The notes: generated by a model from the sequence alone, not told the origin. DNA of 64,000 bases from Ectopseudomonas chengduensis (GCF_015712065.1 NZ_JACFYZ010000003.1:62001-126000), one strand, 5' to 3'. Shown: positions 18,834-27,840, counted from the first letter of the stretch. Made by a program: numbers and translations.

Positions 18834-19553
18834 ATGCCTGCCGAGGACAATCGCCGTTTCGTCATTCGTGACCGCAACTGGCACCCCAAAGCCTTGACGC
18901 CCGATTACAAGACCTCCATCGCCCGTTCGCCGCGCCAGGCGCTGGTGAGCATCCCGCAGTCGATCTCCGAGACCACGGGGCCGGACTTCTCGCACCTGAA
19001 GTTCGCCGAGCACGACAACGACCTGCTGCTCAACTTCAACAACGGTGGCCTGCCCATCGGCGAGCGCATCATCGTTTCCGGTCGGGTGATGGATCAGTAC
19101 GGCAAGCCGATCCCGCATACCCTGGTTGAAATGTGGCAGGCCAACGCCGGTGGCCGCTACCGGCACAAGAACGACCGCTATCTGGCGCCGCTCGACCCCA
19201 ACTTTGGCGGTGTCGGCCGTGCCCTGACCGACAGTGAAGGTCGCTATATCTTCCGCACCATCAAGCCCGGCCCCTACCCCTGGCGCAATGGCCCCAACGA
19301 CTGGCGCCCGGCGCATATCCACTTCTCGCTCAACGGCCCGTCGATCGCCACGCGGCTGATCACCCAGCTGTATTTTGAGGGCGATCCGCTGATCCCGCTG
19401 TGCCCGATCGTCAAGGCGATCGCCAACCCGGACGCGGTGCAGACGCTGATTGCCAAGCTCGACATGAGCACGGCCAATCCAATGGATTGCCTGGCGTACC
19501 GCTTCGATATTGTGCTGCGCGGGCAGCGCAGAACCCATTTCGAGAACCGTTAA
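18834..19553 (+). CDS. pcaH: Protocatechuate 3,4-dioxygenase, beta subunit
   Basis: PcaH binds the ferric iron of the intradiol dioxygenase that cleaves protocatechuate to 3-carboxy-cis,cis-muconate. The 239-residue protein has all four iron ligands in order: Tyr109 (GGRYRHK), Tyr148 (GPYPWRNG), His161 and His163 (RPAHIHFS). The N-terminal sequence [17 protein letters not shown] is typical of pseudomonad PcaH. ATG 18834 follows CAGGAG. It is normally followed closely by pcaG; here a 154-bp gap intervenes. Confidence 0.98.
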   Translation: MPAEDNRRFVIRDRNWHPKALTPDYKTSIARSPRQALVSIPQSISETTGPDFSHLKFAEHDNDLLLNFNNGGLPIGERIIVSGRVMDQYGKPIPHTLVEMWQANAGGRYRHKNDRYLAPLDPNFGGVGRALTDSEGRYIFRTIKPGPYPWRNGPNDWRPAHIHFSLNGPSIATRLITQLYFEGDPLIPLCPIVKAIANPDAVQTLIAKLDMSTANPMDCLAYRFDIVLRGQRRTHFENR

Positions 19554-19563
19554 TGAGCCGCCC

Positions 19564-19683
19564 AGGATCTGCTGCGCGTCGGCCAGACGGCGTTAAAAAT
19601 GGCTTCGGAATGCTCATTTACTACTCGTAAACTGTGCTTCCTCAGCCCTTTTTGCCTTGTCTGGCTCTAGCTCGCTAGATCCT
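19564..19683. repeat. About 120-bp imperfect palindromic element between pcaH and pcaG
   Basis: The left end AGGATCT pairs with AGATCCT at the right end. Inside, GGCCAGAC pairs with GTCTGGC, AAAAATGGCT with AGCCCTTTTT, and CATTTAC with GTAAACTG, giving a nearly full-length cruciform with a short loop around 19622-19627. It has no open reading frame of note. It looks like a miniature mobile or dispersed palindromic repeat rather than the GTAGGAG-type REPs elsewhere in the window. It would form a large hairpin in the pcaHG transcript. Confidence 0.72.
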
Positions 19684-19707
19684 GAGCAGGCTCATAGGAG
19701 GATGACC

Positions 19708-20316
19708 ATGCCTGTTGAATTGCTGCCGGAAACCCCTTCACAAACCGCCGGCCCCTACGTGCACATCGGCCTGGCCCTGGCCGCGGCCGGCAACCCGACC
19801 CGCGAGCAGGAAATCTGGAATCAGATGGCGGGGCCCGATGCGCCCGGCCAACACATCGTGCTGGTCGGCCATGTCTACGACGGCAACGGCCACCTGGTGC
19901 GCGACGCCTTCCTCGAGCTGTGGCAGGCCGACCACCAGGGCCACTATGACGAGGATTACGACCAGTCCAAACCGTTTAACGGTTTCGGTCGTACCGCCAC
20001 CACCTTCGATGCCGGTAGCGAGTGGACCGCCTATACGATCAAGCCGGGCGTGGTGCACAACGCCGCCGGCGTGCCGATGGCGCCGCACGTCAACGTCGCG
20101 CTGTTCGCTCGCGGCATCAACATCCACCTCAACACCCGGCTGTACTTCGAAGACGAGGCCGAGGCCAATGCCAAGGATCCGGTGCTCAACCTGATCGAGC
20201 AGCCGCAGCGCCGCGAGACGCTGATCGCCAAGCGCTGCGAGGTGGACGGCAAGCCGGCCTACCGCTTCGACATCCGCATCCAGGGTGAAGGCGAGACCGT
20301 GTTCTTTGACTTCTGA
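19708..20316 (+). CDS. pcaG: Protocatechuate 3,4-dioxygenase, alpha subunit
   Basis: PcaG is the catalytically silent partner of PcaH and shapes the active site. The 202-residue protein opens VELLPETPSQTAGPYVHIGL, the usual alpha-subunit start. It carries FLELWQADHQGHY and NVALFARGINIHLNTRLYF and lacks the full iron-ligand set, as expected. TAGGAGG at 19695-19701 sets ATG 19708 rather than 19702. The following ATPase frame overlaps its end. The strong Shine-Dalgarno right after the palindromic element suggests independent translation from pcaH. Confidence 0.97.
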   Translation: MPVELLPETPSQTAGPYVHIGLALAAAGNPTREQEIWNQMAGPDAPGQHIVLVGHVYDGNGHLVRDAFLELWQADHQGHYDEDYDQSKPFNGFGRTATTFDAGSEWTAYTIKPGVVHNAAGVPMAPHVNVALFARGINIHLNTRLYFEDEAEANAKDPVLNLIEQPQRRETLIAKRCEVDGKPAYRFDIRIQGEGETVFFDF

Positions 20317-21325
20317 GCTGGCCGCGCAGGCCGCTCGCCTGATCGAGGCGCGCGGCCTGCAACTGGATGAGGCCCAGGTGCGCATGTTGGCGTGCCTGGG
20401 CGACTGGCTGCAGGCGCGCCTGCGGCCGTCTGCCTGGCTGCGTCGGCCCGCCGCTGGCGCCTACCTGTGCGGCGGCGTCGGGCGTGGCAAGAGCCTGCTG
20501 CTCGATGCCCTGTTCCAGGTTGCCCCGCTAGCGAAACGCCGCCTGCATGTGCATGCACTGCTGCAGGACGTGCAGCGGCGCCTGCTGGTGCATGCCGGCC
20601 AGGCCGATCCCCTGGCGCAGGTGGCTGACGAGCTGGCGGCCGAGGCGCGGCTGTTGTTCGTCGATGAATTTCATGTGCATGACATCGGTGATGCGATCCT
20701 CCTCGGTCGTTTGTTAAAGCCGCTGTTCGAGCGCGATTGCATTCTCCTCTTGAGCTCCAACTACGCGCCGCCGGCACTCTGTCCGAACCCGCTCTACCAC
20801 AGTCGTTTCAAGCCCTTCGCCGAAGTGCTGCAGCGTCGCTGCCTGGTGCTGCAGATGGAGGCTGGTATCGATTACCGCTGCCTGGGTACGCAATCCTGGG
20901 GGCGCTACCTGCAGCAGCCGGCGAGCCAGTTACGCAGGCAACTGAGCCATCTGCCCAGCGTCGCCCACTTGCCCTTGCAAAGGCGCAGCCTGACACTGCG
21001 CGGCATGGACTCACGTACCCTGTGGTTGGATTTTGCCGCGCTGTGCCAGCAACCGTTGGCGAGCAGCGATTACCTGCAACTGACCGAGCGTTTCGCCCAC
21101 TTCGTGATCGGCGAGCTGCCGGCGCTGGCGCAGTGTTCGCTGGACGTGCAACAGCGCCTGATCAACTTCGTCGACATCGCCTACGACAGCGGCCGCGAGC
21201 TCTGGCTGCAGAGCGAGCATGATCTGGCGACGCTGTGCGCCAACGTCGCCCACGGCGACTTCGTACGTACCCGCTCGCGCCTTGCGCAGCTGCGCGTGGA
21301 CGGTCCGGAGTGCCTGGCATGCTGA
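20285..21325 (+). CDS. AFG1/ZapE-like P-loop ATPase
   Basis: The protein of up to 346 residues has a Walker A motif GGVGRGKSLL near residue 63, a Walker B motif LLFVDEFHVHD, and the AFG1 family C-terminus (DFAALCQQPLASSDYL). ZapE acts at the division site in Escherichia coli; Afg1 relatives are membrane-protein quality-control factors. This copy sits directly after pcaG, overlapping it by 32 bp if GTG 20285 is the start, or 11 bp if TTG 20306 is used. Neither start has a clear ribosome binding site. It may be a paralogue of the housekeeping zapE, which I cannot check here. Confidence 0.82.
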   Translation: MKARPCSLTSELAAQAARLIEARGLQLDEAQVRMLACLGDWLQARLRPSAWLRRPAAGAYLCGGVGRGKSLLLDALFQVAPLAKRRLHVHALLQDVQRRLLVHAGQADPLAQVADELAAEARLLFVDEFHVHDIGDAILLGRLLKPLFERDCILLLSSNYAPPALCPNPLYHSRFKPFAEVLQRRCLVLQMEAGIDYRCLGTQSWGRYLQQPASQLRRQLSHLPSVAHLPLQRRSLTLRGMDSRTLWLDFAALCQQPLASSDYLQLTERFAHFVIGELPALAQCSLDVQQRLINFVDIAYDSGRELWLQSEHDLATLCANVAHGDFVRTRSRLAQLRVDGPECLAC

Positions 21326-22269
21326 CGGTGCTGGGGATTACCGCGCCGATCTTCATCCTCATCGGCCTGGGTTTTGTCTCGGCGCGTATCGCCCTGATCA
21401 ATCGCGAGCAGATTCGCGGCCTCGGCGCCTTCGTGATCAATTTCGCTCTGCCGGCGCTGGTGCTGCGTGCCTTGGTCGAACGGCGCCTCGACGAGGTGCT
21501 CAATTGGCCTTATCTGGCCGCCTACGCGCTGGCCTCACTGAGTCTGTTTACCGCCGGTTTCGCCGTGGCGCGTTGGTTGCGTGGGCAAGGGCAGTCGGCC
21601 AGCGCCATCCTGGCCATGGGCATGTCGGTGTCCAACAGCGGTTTTATCGGCTATCCGATTGCGGTGATGGTGCTCGGCCAGACCGCGGCGGTGGCCATGG
21701 CCCTGGGCATGCTGGTGGAGAACCTGCTGCTGATCCCATTGGCACTGGCCCTGGCCGAAGCCGGCACGCAACGCGGCAACGGCGGCTGGGCGCTGCTGCG
21801 CGAGACCGGCCTGCGCCTGGCGCGCAATCCGCTGATCATTGCTATCGCTGTCGGCCTGCTGCTGTCGCTGCTGCAGATCCGCCTGCCGGCTGTGCCGTTG
21901 CGAGTGGTGGATATGCTCGCCGACGCTTCGGCGCCAGTGGCGCTGTTCGTTATCGGCGGTAGCCTGTACGGGCTGAAGCTGGGCGGCATGGGCGGCGACC
22001 TGGTACAGACCGCGCTGGGCAAGCTGGTCCTCCATCCGCTGGCGCTGTTGCTCGCGTTCCTCCTGCTGCCCGGGGTGGAGCCGCAACTGATGGTGGCCGG
22101 GCTGCTGTTCGCCAGTGCGCCGATGATGAGCATCTACCCCATCCTCGGTCAGCGTTTCGGTCTCGAACAGCGCTGCGCCGCCGCTCTGGTGGCAGCTACG
22201 GTGCTGGCCTTCTTCAGCATCAGCGGCCTGCTGGCGCTGTTGCGTTGGCAGGGCTTGCTGCCGGGCTGA
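21319..22269 (+). CDS. AEC-family auxin efflux carrier-like transporter
   Basis: The 316-residue inner-membrane protein has about ten hydrophobic segments in two halves, typical of the AEC family (LGITAPIFILIGLGF at the start, NPLIIAIAVGLLLSLLQI in the middle). Bacterial members include malonate and malate carriers and many of unknown cargo. ATG 21319 overlaps the ATPase stop by 7 bp, so translation is coupled. Its place behind pcaHG suggests a carboxylic acid cargo, but the sequence gives no proof. Confidence 0.82.
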   Translation: MLTVLGITAPIFILIGLGFVSARIALINREQIRGLGAFVINFALPALVLRALVERRLDEVLNWPYLAAYALASLSLFTAGFAVARWLRGQGQSASAILAMGMSVSNSGFIGYPIAVMVLGQTAAVAMALGMLVENLLLIPLALALAEAGTQRGNGGWALLRETGLRLARNPLIIAIAVGLLLSLLQIRLPAVPLRVVDMLADASAPVALFVIGGSLYGLKLGGMGGDLVQTALGKLVLHPLALLLAFLLLPGVEPQLMVAGLLFASAPMMSIYPILGQRFGLEQRCAAALVAATVLAFFSISGLLALLRWQGLLPG

Positions 22270-22283
22270 GGCTGGCTACGAAC

Positions 22284-22345
22284 TGTGGGAGGCGCTTCAG
22301 CGGCGAGAATCATCGACAGCGGTCGCGGCTGAAGCCCCTGCCACA
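22284..22345. repeat. REP-type inverted repeat downstream of the AEC transporter
   Basis: TGTGGGAGGCGCTTCAGC at the left pairs with GCTGAAGCCCCTGCCACA at the right over about 60 bp. It is a member of the GGCTTCAGC REP subfamily, also seen near 56515. It may protect the transcript 3' end. Confidence 0.7.
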
Positions 22346-22391
22346 GAGAGCGCGCTCATTGTTTGGCAGTATTTGCGATTACCGCACGACA

Positions 22392-22406
22392 GTTCGATAA
22401 TCGCCA
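22392..22406. promoter_or_regulatory. Probable PcaR operator upstream of pcaR
   Basis: GTTCGATAATCGCCA matches the PcaR 15-mer GTTCGATAATCGCAC at 13 of 15 bases. A CGATTA half-site lies 17 bp upstream in inverted orientation. It is 28 bp before the pcaR start, consistent with autoregulation. Confidence 0.75.
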
Positions 22407-22433
22407 GGCACCGTCGACCGTCCCGGAGGTTCC

Positions 22434-23279
22434 ATGAGCGATACCCGTCCGCCCCTGTCCAGTTTGGCGCCGCCGCCCTACGTGTCGCCAGCCAAGCGCA
22501 TCGAGGAGTTCGCTGGCGATCCCAATTTCATGACCTCACTGGCTCGCGGCCTGGCGGTGATCAACGCCTTCCAGGAGCGCAAGCGCCACCTGACCATCGC
22601 GCAGATCAGCCACCGCACCGAGATCCCCCGTGCCGCGGTGCGCCGCTGTCTGTACTCGCTGATGAAGCTGGGCTACGTCACCACCGACGGGCGCACCTAT
22701 TCGCTGCTGCCCAAGGTGCTGACCCTGGGCCACGCTTACCTGTCGTCGACGCCGTTGGCGGTGTCCGCCCAGCCCTATCTCGACCGCTTGAGCGAGCAGT
22801 TGCACGAGGCCTGCAACCTGGCCACCCTGGAAGGCGAGCAGGTGCTCTACATCGCCCGCTCGGCGATTCCGCAGCGGCTGATCTCGGTGGACCTCAGCGT
22901 CGGCAGCCGCCTGCCGGCCTACTGCACCTCCATGGGCCGCATCCTGCTCGCCGCGCTGGACGACGACCAACTGCAGGACTACCTGGCCCACGCCGAGCTG
23001 CAGCCCAAGACCAGTCGCACCCTGCACACGCCCGAGGCGCTATGGGAATGCCTGCAGCGCGTGCGCCACCAGGGCTGGTGCGTCGTCGATCAGGAACTGG
23101 AGCAGGGCCTGCGTTCGCTGGCAGTGCCGGTGTACGACTCCGCCGGCCACGTGCTGGCGGCGATGAACGTCAGCACCCACGCCGGTCGTGTGCCGGTCAG
23201 CGAGCTGGAGAAGCGCTACCTGCCGCTGATGCTCAGCGCCAGCCGCGAGCTCAGCAGCCAGCTGTTCCGCCCGGCCTGA
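22434..23279 (+). CDS. pcaR: IclR-family regulator of the beta-ketoadipate pathway
   Basis: PcaR senses beta-ketoadipate and controls pca genes. The 281-residue protein has a winged helix-turn-helix around residues 30-90 (SLARGLAVINAFQERKRHLT, ISHRTEIPRAAVRRCLYSL) and an IclR effector domain with YCTSMGRILLAAL and AVPVYDSAGHVLAAMN. The long N-terminal tail with SPAKRIEEFAGDPNFMTSLA is characteristic of the PcaR/PcaU group. GGAGG lies just before ATG 22434. It is distinct from the second IclR regulator at 55709, which lacks this tail. Confidence 0.92.
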   Translation: MSDTRPPLSSLAPPPYVSPAKRIEEFAGDPNFMTSLARGLAVINAFQERKRHLTIAQISHRTEIPRAAVRRCLYSLMKLGYVTTDGRTYSLLPKVLTLGHAYLSSTPLAVSAQPYLDRLSEQLHEACNLATLEGEQVLYIARSAIPQRLISVDLSVGSRLPAYCTSMGRILLAALDDDQLQDYLAHAELQPKTSRTLHTPEALWECLQRVRHQGWCVVDQELEQGLRSLAVPVYDSAGHVLAAMNVSTHAGRVPVSELEKRYLPLMLSASRELSSQLFRPA

Positions 23280-23301
23280 GCAGCCGCCTCGACGCTTGTT
23301 C

Positions 23302-23382
23302 GTAGGAGCCGCGCCCCGCGGCGAAAGCGATCGAGCGGACAACGCAGAACGACAAGGTTTCGCCCTGGGGCGGGGCTCCTAC
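23302..23382. repeat. REP-type inverted repeat between pcaR and benR
   Basis: GTAGGAGCCGCGCCCCGCGGC pairs imperfectly with the right end GGGGCGGGGCTCCTAC. It is the only structured element in the 349-bp pcaR-benR gap. The remaining 23383-23628 holds a weak TGATC-N7-GATCA repeat near 23511-23527 and otherwise nothing I can assign. Confidence 0.72.
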
Positions 23383-23628
23383 GAAGACTGCGGGTGTCGC
23401 CGGCCTGTTGCGTCAGTTCACGAAAGCGGGCGGTAATCGCCCGAAGCGATATTCGGCCAAGGTCCGATTGCCTAAGCTCACCGAGCCGCTAACCTGCTGT
23501 GGTCAACCGTTGATCGGTTTGTGATCAGGTGTGGGCCATTTGCCTGTATCTATGGTTCGAGCGAGGAGGGCTGCCGTGGCCCGTCAGTACTCGCCACTCA
23601 AATAACAATGATAAGAGCGCCGTGAGTC

Positions 23629-24585
23629 ATGGACTGTCGCCTGCTGAACGAGAAGAGTCGGCTGTTCGCCAATGCCGACCCCTATGCGGTATCCGACTAC
23701 GTCAACCAGCATGTAGGCTCGCACTGCATTCGCCTGCCCAGCAGCGGCCGCCCAGCCGCCAGCCTTAGCCATCGCAGTTTCGCCAGTCTCGATCTGTGTC
23801 GCATCAGCTACGGTGGCAGCGTGCGCGTCACCTCGCCAGCGCTTGAGACCATCTACCACCTGCAGGTGTTGCTGCAGGGCCACTGCCTGTGGCGCGGTCA
23901 CGGCCAGGAACACTACTTCACTCCCGGCGAACTGCTGCTGATCAACCCCGACGATCCGGTCGACCTGACCTATTCCGACGACTGCGAGAAGTTCATCGTC
24001 AAGCTGCCGAGCCAGTTGATCGAGCGCGCCTGCAGCGACAACCACTGGCAGCGCCCGGCCGACGGCGTGCGATTCGCCTCGCGCCACCAGCTGCAGCAGC
24101 TCGAGGGCTTCACCAACCTGCTCGGCCTGGTCTGCGACGAGGCCGAGAGCGAGCAGTCGCTGCCCTCGGTGCAGGAGCACTACACGCGGATCATCGCCAG
24201 CAAGCTGCTCGGCCTGCTCGGCAGCAACGTCAGCCGCGCGGAGCTGGCCGAGAGCAACCCCTCGTTCGAGCGCCTGGTGCAGTTCATCGACGACAACCTC
24301 AAGCAGGACATCAGCCTCGAGCAGCTGGCCCAGCTCGCCCATATCAGCCCGCGCTCGCTCTACGCGCTGTTCGACAAGCACCTGGGCACCACGCCCAAGC
24401 ACTACATCCGCCAGCGCAAGCTGGAGCGGGTGCACGCCTGCCTCAGTGATCCCTCGGCCAAGGTGCGCAATATCACCGAGGTGGCGCTGGACTACGGCTT
24501 CCTCCACCTTGGCCGCTTCTCCGAGAGCTACAAGAGCGCCTTCGGCGAGCTGCCCTCCGATACCCTGCGGCGCCGCGAGACCTGA
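23629..24585 (+). CDS. benR: AraC/XylS-family activator of the benzoate operon
   Basis: BenR binds benzoate and activates benABCD. The 318-residue protein resembles XylS throughout. It has an N-terminal effector/dimer domain (YHLQVLLQGHCLWRGHGQEHY) and a C-terminal AraC domain from about residue 215, with ISLEQLAQLAHISPRSLYALF as the first helix-turn-helix and LDYGFLHLGRFSESYKSAFG as the second. It lies on the same strand as benA and 294 bp upstream. Tandem TGCA-N6-GGATA boxes at the benA promoter match its family. Confidence 0.95.
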   Translation: MDCRLLNEKSRLFANADPYAVSDYVNQHVGSHCIRLPSSGRPAASLSHRSFASLDLCRISYGGSVRVTSPALETIYHLQVLLQGHCLWRGHGQEHYFTPGELLLINPDDPVDLTYSDDCEKFIVKLPSQLIERACSDNHWQRPADGVRFASRHQLQQLEGFTNLLGLVCDEAESEQSLPSVQEHYTRIIASKLLGLLGSNVSRAELAESNPSFERLVQFIDDNLKQDISLEQLAQLAHISPRSLYALFDKHLGTTPKHYIRQRKLERVHACLSDPSAKVRNITEVALDYGFLHLGRFSESYKSAFGELPSDTLRRRET

Positions 24586-24680
24586 TCGTTCCGCGTGTTT
24601 TCGGTGCCCACGGCACACCCTACGAGCGGGTAGCTTGTCCACCGATCAAACACGCGTCGTATCTCTTCCGGTTGGCTACA

Positions 24681-24708
24681 GGTGGAAAACGCTTCGCGGT
24701 TTTCCACC
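24681..24708. repeat. Perfect hairpin GGTGGAAAAC...GTTTTCCACC between benR and benA
   Basis: An 11-bp stem closes a short loop (CGCTTCG region). It is followed by CCTACGTTTTCCACC, a further copy of the right arm. No poly-T run follows, so this looks like a dispersed palindrome rather than a benR terminator. Confidence 0.6.
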
Positions 24709-24779
24709 CTACGTTTTCCACCTTCCGAGTTTCTGCCCAGGCCACGACTGACGCGGCTTCTACGACCTTGGTCGCACCC

Positions 24780-24843
24780 TGCAGAAAACGGATAAAGGTC
24801 CTGCACTAACTGGATATTGTCGGACAATAAGGCGGCATAGCCT
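24780..24843 (+). promoter_or_regulatory. benA promoter with tandem BenR/XylS boxes
   Basis: Two direct repeats of the XylS-type box TGCA-N6-GGATA occur at 24780-24794 and 24802-24816, 22 bp apart, about two helical turns. From the end of the proximal box there are 21 bases to a candidate -10 element TAGCCT at 24838-24843. As I recall, XylS-dependent Pm has the same gap before TAGGCT. The box edge TTGTCG would overlap the -35 position. The benA start is 37 bp further on. Confidence 0.88.
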
Positions 24844-24879
24844 TGGAACCGTTGAAACAATAACAACGGAGCCATGGCC

Positions 24880-26241
24880 ATGAACCTGGGACTCGACTAC
24901 CTCAATAGCCTGCTTGAAGAAGACAAGGACAAGGGCATTTTCCGCTGCAAGCGCGAGATGTTCACCGACCCGCGCCTGTTCGACCTGGAGATGCAGCACA
25001 TCTTCGAGGGCAACTGGCTGTACCTGGCCCACGAGAGCCAGATCCCCAACGTCAACGACTACTACACCACCCACATGGGGCGCCAGCCGATCTTTATCGC
25101 GCGCAACAAGGAGGGTGAGCTCAACGCCTTCATCAACGCCTGCAGCCATCGCGGCGCCATGCTGTGCCGCTTCAAGAGCGGCAACAAGGCCAGCTACACC
25201 TGCCCCTTCCACGGCTGGACCTTCAACAACAGCGGCAAGCTGCTCAAGGTCAAGGACCCCAAGGAAGCCGGCTACCCGGACAACTTCAACTGCGACGGCT
25301 CGCACGACCTGAAGAAGGTCGCCCGTTTCGAGTCCTACCGCGGCTTCCTGTTCGGCAGCCTGCGTGAGGACGTGGCGCCGCTCGAGGACTTCCTCGGCGA
25401 GTCGAAGAAGATCATCGACATGATCTGCGACCAGTCCAGCGAAGGCCTGGAAGTGCTGCGCGGCTCCAGCACCTATGTCTACGAGGGCAACTGGAAGCTG
25501 CAGGCGGAAAACGGTGCCGACGGCTACCACGTCACCGCCGTGCACTGGAACTACGCCGCCACCCAGCAGCAGCGCAAGCTGAAAGAGGCCGGCGACGACA
25601 TCCGCGCCATGAGCGCCGGCGGCTGGGGCAAGAAGGGCGGTGGTTTCTACTCCTTCGAGAACGGCCACCTGCTGCTCTGGACCCGCTGGGACAACCCCGA
25701 GGATCGCCCGCTGTTCGCCGACCGCGAGCGCCTCGCCGCCGAGTTCGGCGAAGCCCGCGCTGACTGGATGATCGGCCATTCGCGCAACCTCTGCCTATAC
25801 CCCAACCTGTACCTGATGGACCAGTTCGGCTCGCAGCTGCGCATCGCCCGGCCGCTGTCGGTGGACAAGACCGAGGTGACCATCTACTGCATCGCGCCCA
25901 AGGGCGAGAGTGCCGAGGCCCGTGCCCGGCGTATCCGCCAGTACGAGGACTTCTTCAACGTCTCGGGCATGGCCACCCCCGATGACCTGGAAGAGTTCCG
26001 CGCCTGCCAGCAGGGCTTCGCCGGCCGCGCCATGCAGTGGAACGACATGTCCCGCGGCGCCCAGCACTGGATCGACGGCGCCGACGAGTCGGCCCGCGAG
26101 ATCGACCTGCAGCCGCTGATGAGCGGCGCGCGCACCGAGGACGAGGGCCTGTTCGTGCTGCAGCACCACTACTGGCAGCAGCAGATGATCCAGGCAGTGA
26201 AGAAAGAACAGGACCAACTGATCCACGTGGAGGGCGCGTAA
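24880..26241 (+). CDS. benA: Benzoate 1,2-dioxygenase, large (alpha) subunit
   Basis: BenA is the catalytic Rieske oxygenase subunit that dihydroxylates benzoate to a cis-diol. From ATG 24880 it has 453 residues. The Rieske cluster ligands are Cys88-His90 and Cys108-His111 ([14 protein letters not shown]). The mononuclear iron site is Asp214, His217 and His222 in [14 protein letters not shown] prefer ATG 24880 over 24874 because GGAG at 24868-24871 is 8 bases from it and only 2 from the other. It heads the benABC operon under the BenR promoter. Confidence 0.96.
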   Translation: MNLGLDYLNSLLEEDKDKGIFRCKREMFTDPRLFDLEMQHIFEGNWLYLAHESQIPNVNDYYTTHMGRQPIFIARNKEGELNAFINACSHRGAMLCRFKSGNKASYTCPFHGWTFNNSGKLLKVKDPKEAGYPDNFNCDGSHDLKKVARFESYRGFLFGSLREDVAPLEDFLGESKKIIDMICDQSSEGLEVLRGSSTYVYEGNWKLQAENGADGYHVTAVHWNYAATQQQRKLKEAGDDIRAMSAGGWGKKGGGFYSFENGHLLLWTRWDNPEDRPLFADRERLAAEFGEARADWMIGHSRNLCLYPNLYLMDQFGSQLRIARPLSVDKTEVTIYCIAPKGESAEARARRIRQYEDFFNVSGMATPDDLEEFRACQQGFAGRAMQWNDMSRGAQHWIDGADESAREIDLQPLMSGARTEDEGLFVLQHHYWQQQMIQAVKKEQDQLIHVEGA

Positions 26242-26730
26242 ATGAGCCTTTCCTATGGCGCCGTGCGCGACTTCCTCTACCGTGAGGCGCGCTACCTGGA
26301 CGACAAGCAGTGGGACCAGTGGCTGGAGCTGTATGCCCCGGACGCCGAGTTCTGGATGCCGGCCTGGGACGATGCCGACCAGTTGGTGGAAAACCCGCAG
26401 ACCGAGATATCGCTGATCTGGTACGGCAACCGCAGCGGCCTGGAGGACCGGGTGTTTCGCATCCGCACCGAGCGTTCCAGCGCCACCATCCCGGATACCC
26501 GCACCTCGCACAACATCAACAACATCGAGATCGTCGAGCAGGAAGAGGGCCTGACCAATGTGCGCTTCAACTGGCACACCCTGAGCTTTCGCTACAAGAC
26601 CGTCGATCACTTCTACGGCACCAGCTTCTACACCCTGGATACCCGCGGCGAGAACCCGTTGATCAAGGCCAAGAAGGTGGTGCTGAAGAACGATTACGTG
26701 CGCCAGATCATCGACGTCTACCACATCTGA
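26242..26730 (+). CDS. benB: Benzoate 1,2-dioxygenase, small (beta) subunit
   Basis: BenB is the structural beta subunit of the dioxygenase. The 162-residue protein has the SnoaL-like beta-subunit fold, with AVRDFLYREARYLDDKQWDQ at the start and SFYTLDTRGENPLIKAKKVV near the end. Its ATG directly follows the benA stop, so translation is coupled. Length and position are standard for the family. Confidence 0.96.
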   Translation: MSLSYGAVRDFLYREARYLDDKQWDQWLELYAPDAEFWMPAWDDADQLVENPQTEISLIWYGNRSGLEDRVFRIRTERSSATIPDTRTSHNINNIEIVEQEEGLTNVRFNWHTLSFRYKTVDHFYGTSFYTLDTRGENPLIKAKKVVLKNDYVRQIIDVYHI

Positions 26731-26812
26731 TTCCGCTGCAGCGCTGCCGGCGGGAGCCTTCGGCTTCCGTCACGGGACCCTGCACGCCGCCAACCGCATA
26801 GCGAGGTGCGCC

Positions 26813-27823
26813 ATGAGCCACAAGATCGCACTGAATTTCGAAGACGGGGTGACCCGCTTTATCGACGCCAACCTGGGTGAGACGGTGGCCGACGCCGCCT
26901 ATCGCCAGGGCATCAATATCCCGCTGGACTGCCGCGATGGCGCCTGCGGCGCCTGCAAGTGCTTCGCCGAAGCCGGCCAGTACGACCTCGGCGAGGAATA
27001 CATCGACGACGCCCTGAGCCAGGCCGAGGCCGAGCAGGGCTATGTGCTGACCTGCCAGATGCGTGCCGAGAGCGACTGCGTGATCCACGTGCCGGCCTCC
27101 TCGCAGCTGTGCAAGACCCAGCAGGCCAGCTTCGAGGCGGCCATCAGCGCGGTGCGCAAGCTCTCCGACAGCACCATCGCCCTGTCGGTCAAAGGCGAGG
27201 CCCTGAGCCAGCTGGCCTTCCTGCCGGGGCAGTACGTCAACCTGAAGGTGCCGGGCAGCGAGCAGACCCGTGCCTACTCCTTCAGCAGCCTGCAGAAGGA
27301 CGGCGAGGTCAGCTTTCTGATCCGCAACGTGCCGGGCGGGCTGATGAGCAGCTTTCTGAGCAACCTGGCCAAGGCCGGCGACAGCATCAGCCTGGCCGGC
27401 CCGCTGGGCAGCTTCTACCTGCGCGAGATCAAGCGGCCGCTGCTGCTGCTGGCCGGCGGCACGGGCCTGGCGCCCTTCACCGCGATGCTGGAGAAGATCG
27501 CCGCCGAAGGCTGCGAGCACCCGCTGCACCTGATCTACGGCGTGACCCACGACCATGACCTGGTCGAGCTGGACAAGCTGGAAGCCTTCGCCGCGCGCAT
27601 CCCCGGCTTCAGCTTCAGCGCCTGCGTGGCCAGTCCCGAGAGCAGCTACCCGCACAAGGGCTACGTCACCCAGCACATCGAACCCAAGCACCTCAACGAC
27701 GGCGAGGTGGACATCTACCTGTGCGGCCCGCCGCCGATGGTCGAGGCGGTCAGCGCCTATATCCGCGAGCAGGGCATAGCACCGGCCAATTTCTACTACG
27801 AGAAGTTCGCCGCCAGCGCCTAG
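26813..27823 (+). CDS. benC: Benzoate dioxygenase reductase component
   Basis: BenC carries electrons from NADH to the oxygenase. The 336-residue protein has an N-terminal plant-type [2Fe-2S] ferredoxin domain with ligands Cys40, Cys45, Cys48 and Cys81 (CRDGACGACKC, VLTCQM). An FAD domain follows (LPGQYVNLKV, TRAYSFSS) and an NAD domain (LLLAGGTGLAPFTAML, YLCGPPPMVEAV). It follows benB by 82 bp containing a GC-rich inverted stretch. Confidence 0.96.
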   Translation: MSHKIALNFEDGVTRFIDANLGETVADAAYRQGINIPLDCRDGACGACKCFAEAGQYDLGEEYIDDALSQAEAEQGYVLTCQMRAESDCVIHVPASSQLCKTQQASFEAAISAVRKLSDSTIALSVKGEALSQLAFLPGQYVNLKVPGSEQTRAYSFSSLQKDGEVSFLIRNVPGGLMSSFLSNLAKAGDSISLAGPLGSFYLREIKRPLLLLAGGTGLAPFTAMLEKIAAEGCEHPLHLIYGVTHDHDLVELDKLEAFAARIPGFSFSACVASPESSYPHKGYVTQHIEPKHLNDGEVDIYLCGPPPMVEAVSAYIREQGIAPANFYYEKFAASA

Positions 27824-27840
27824 GTGCGAGCGGGGCAGTC

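Noticed and set aside
23529..23768. A 79-codon frame just upstream of and overlapping benR
   Set aside because: It runs into benR in another frame, has no ribosome binding site and no family features.
24681..24708. The benR-benA hairpin as the benR terminator
   Set aside because: The stem is perfect, but it is followed by CCTACG and another copy of its right arm rather than a T tract, so it fits a dispersed palindrome.
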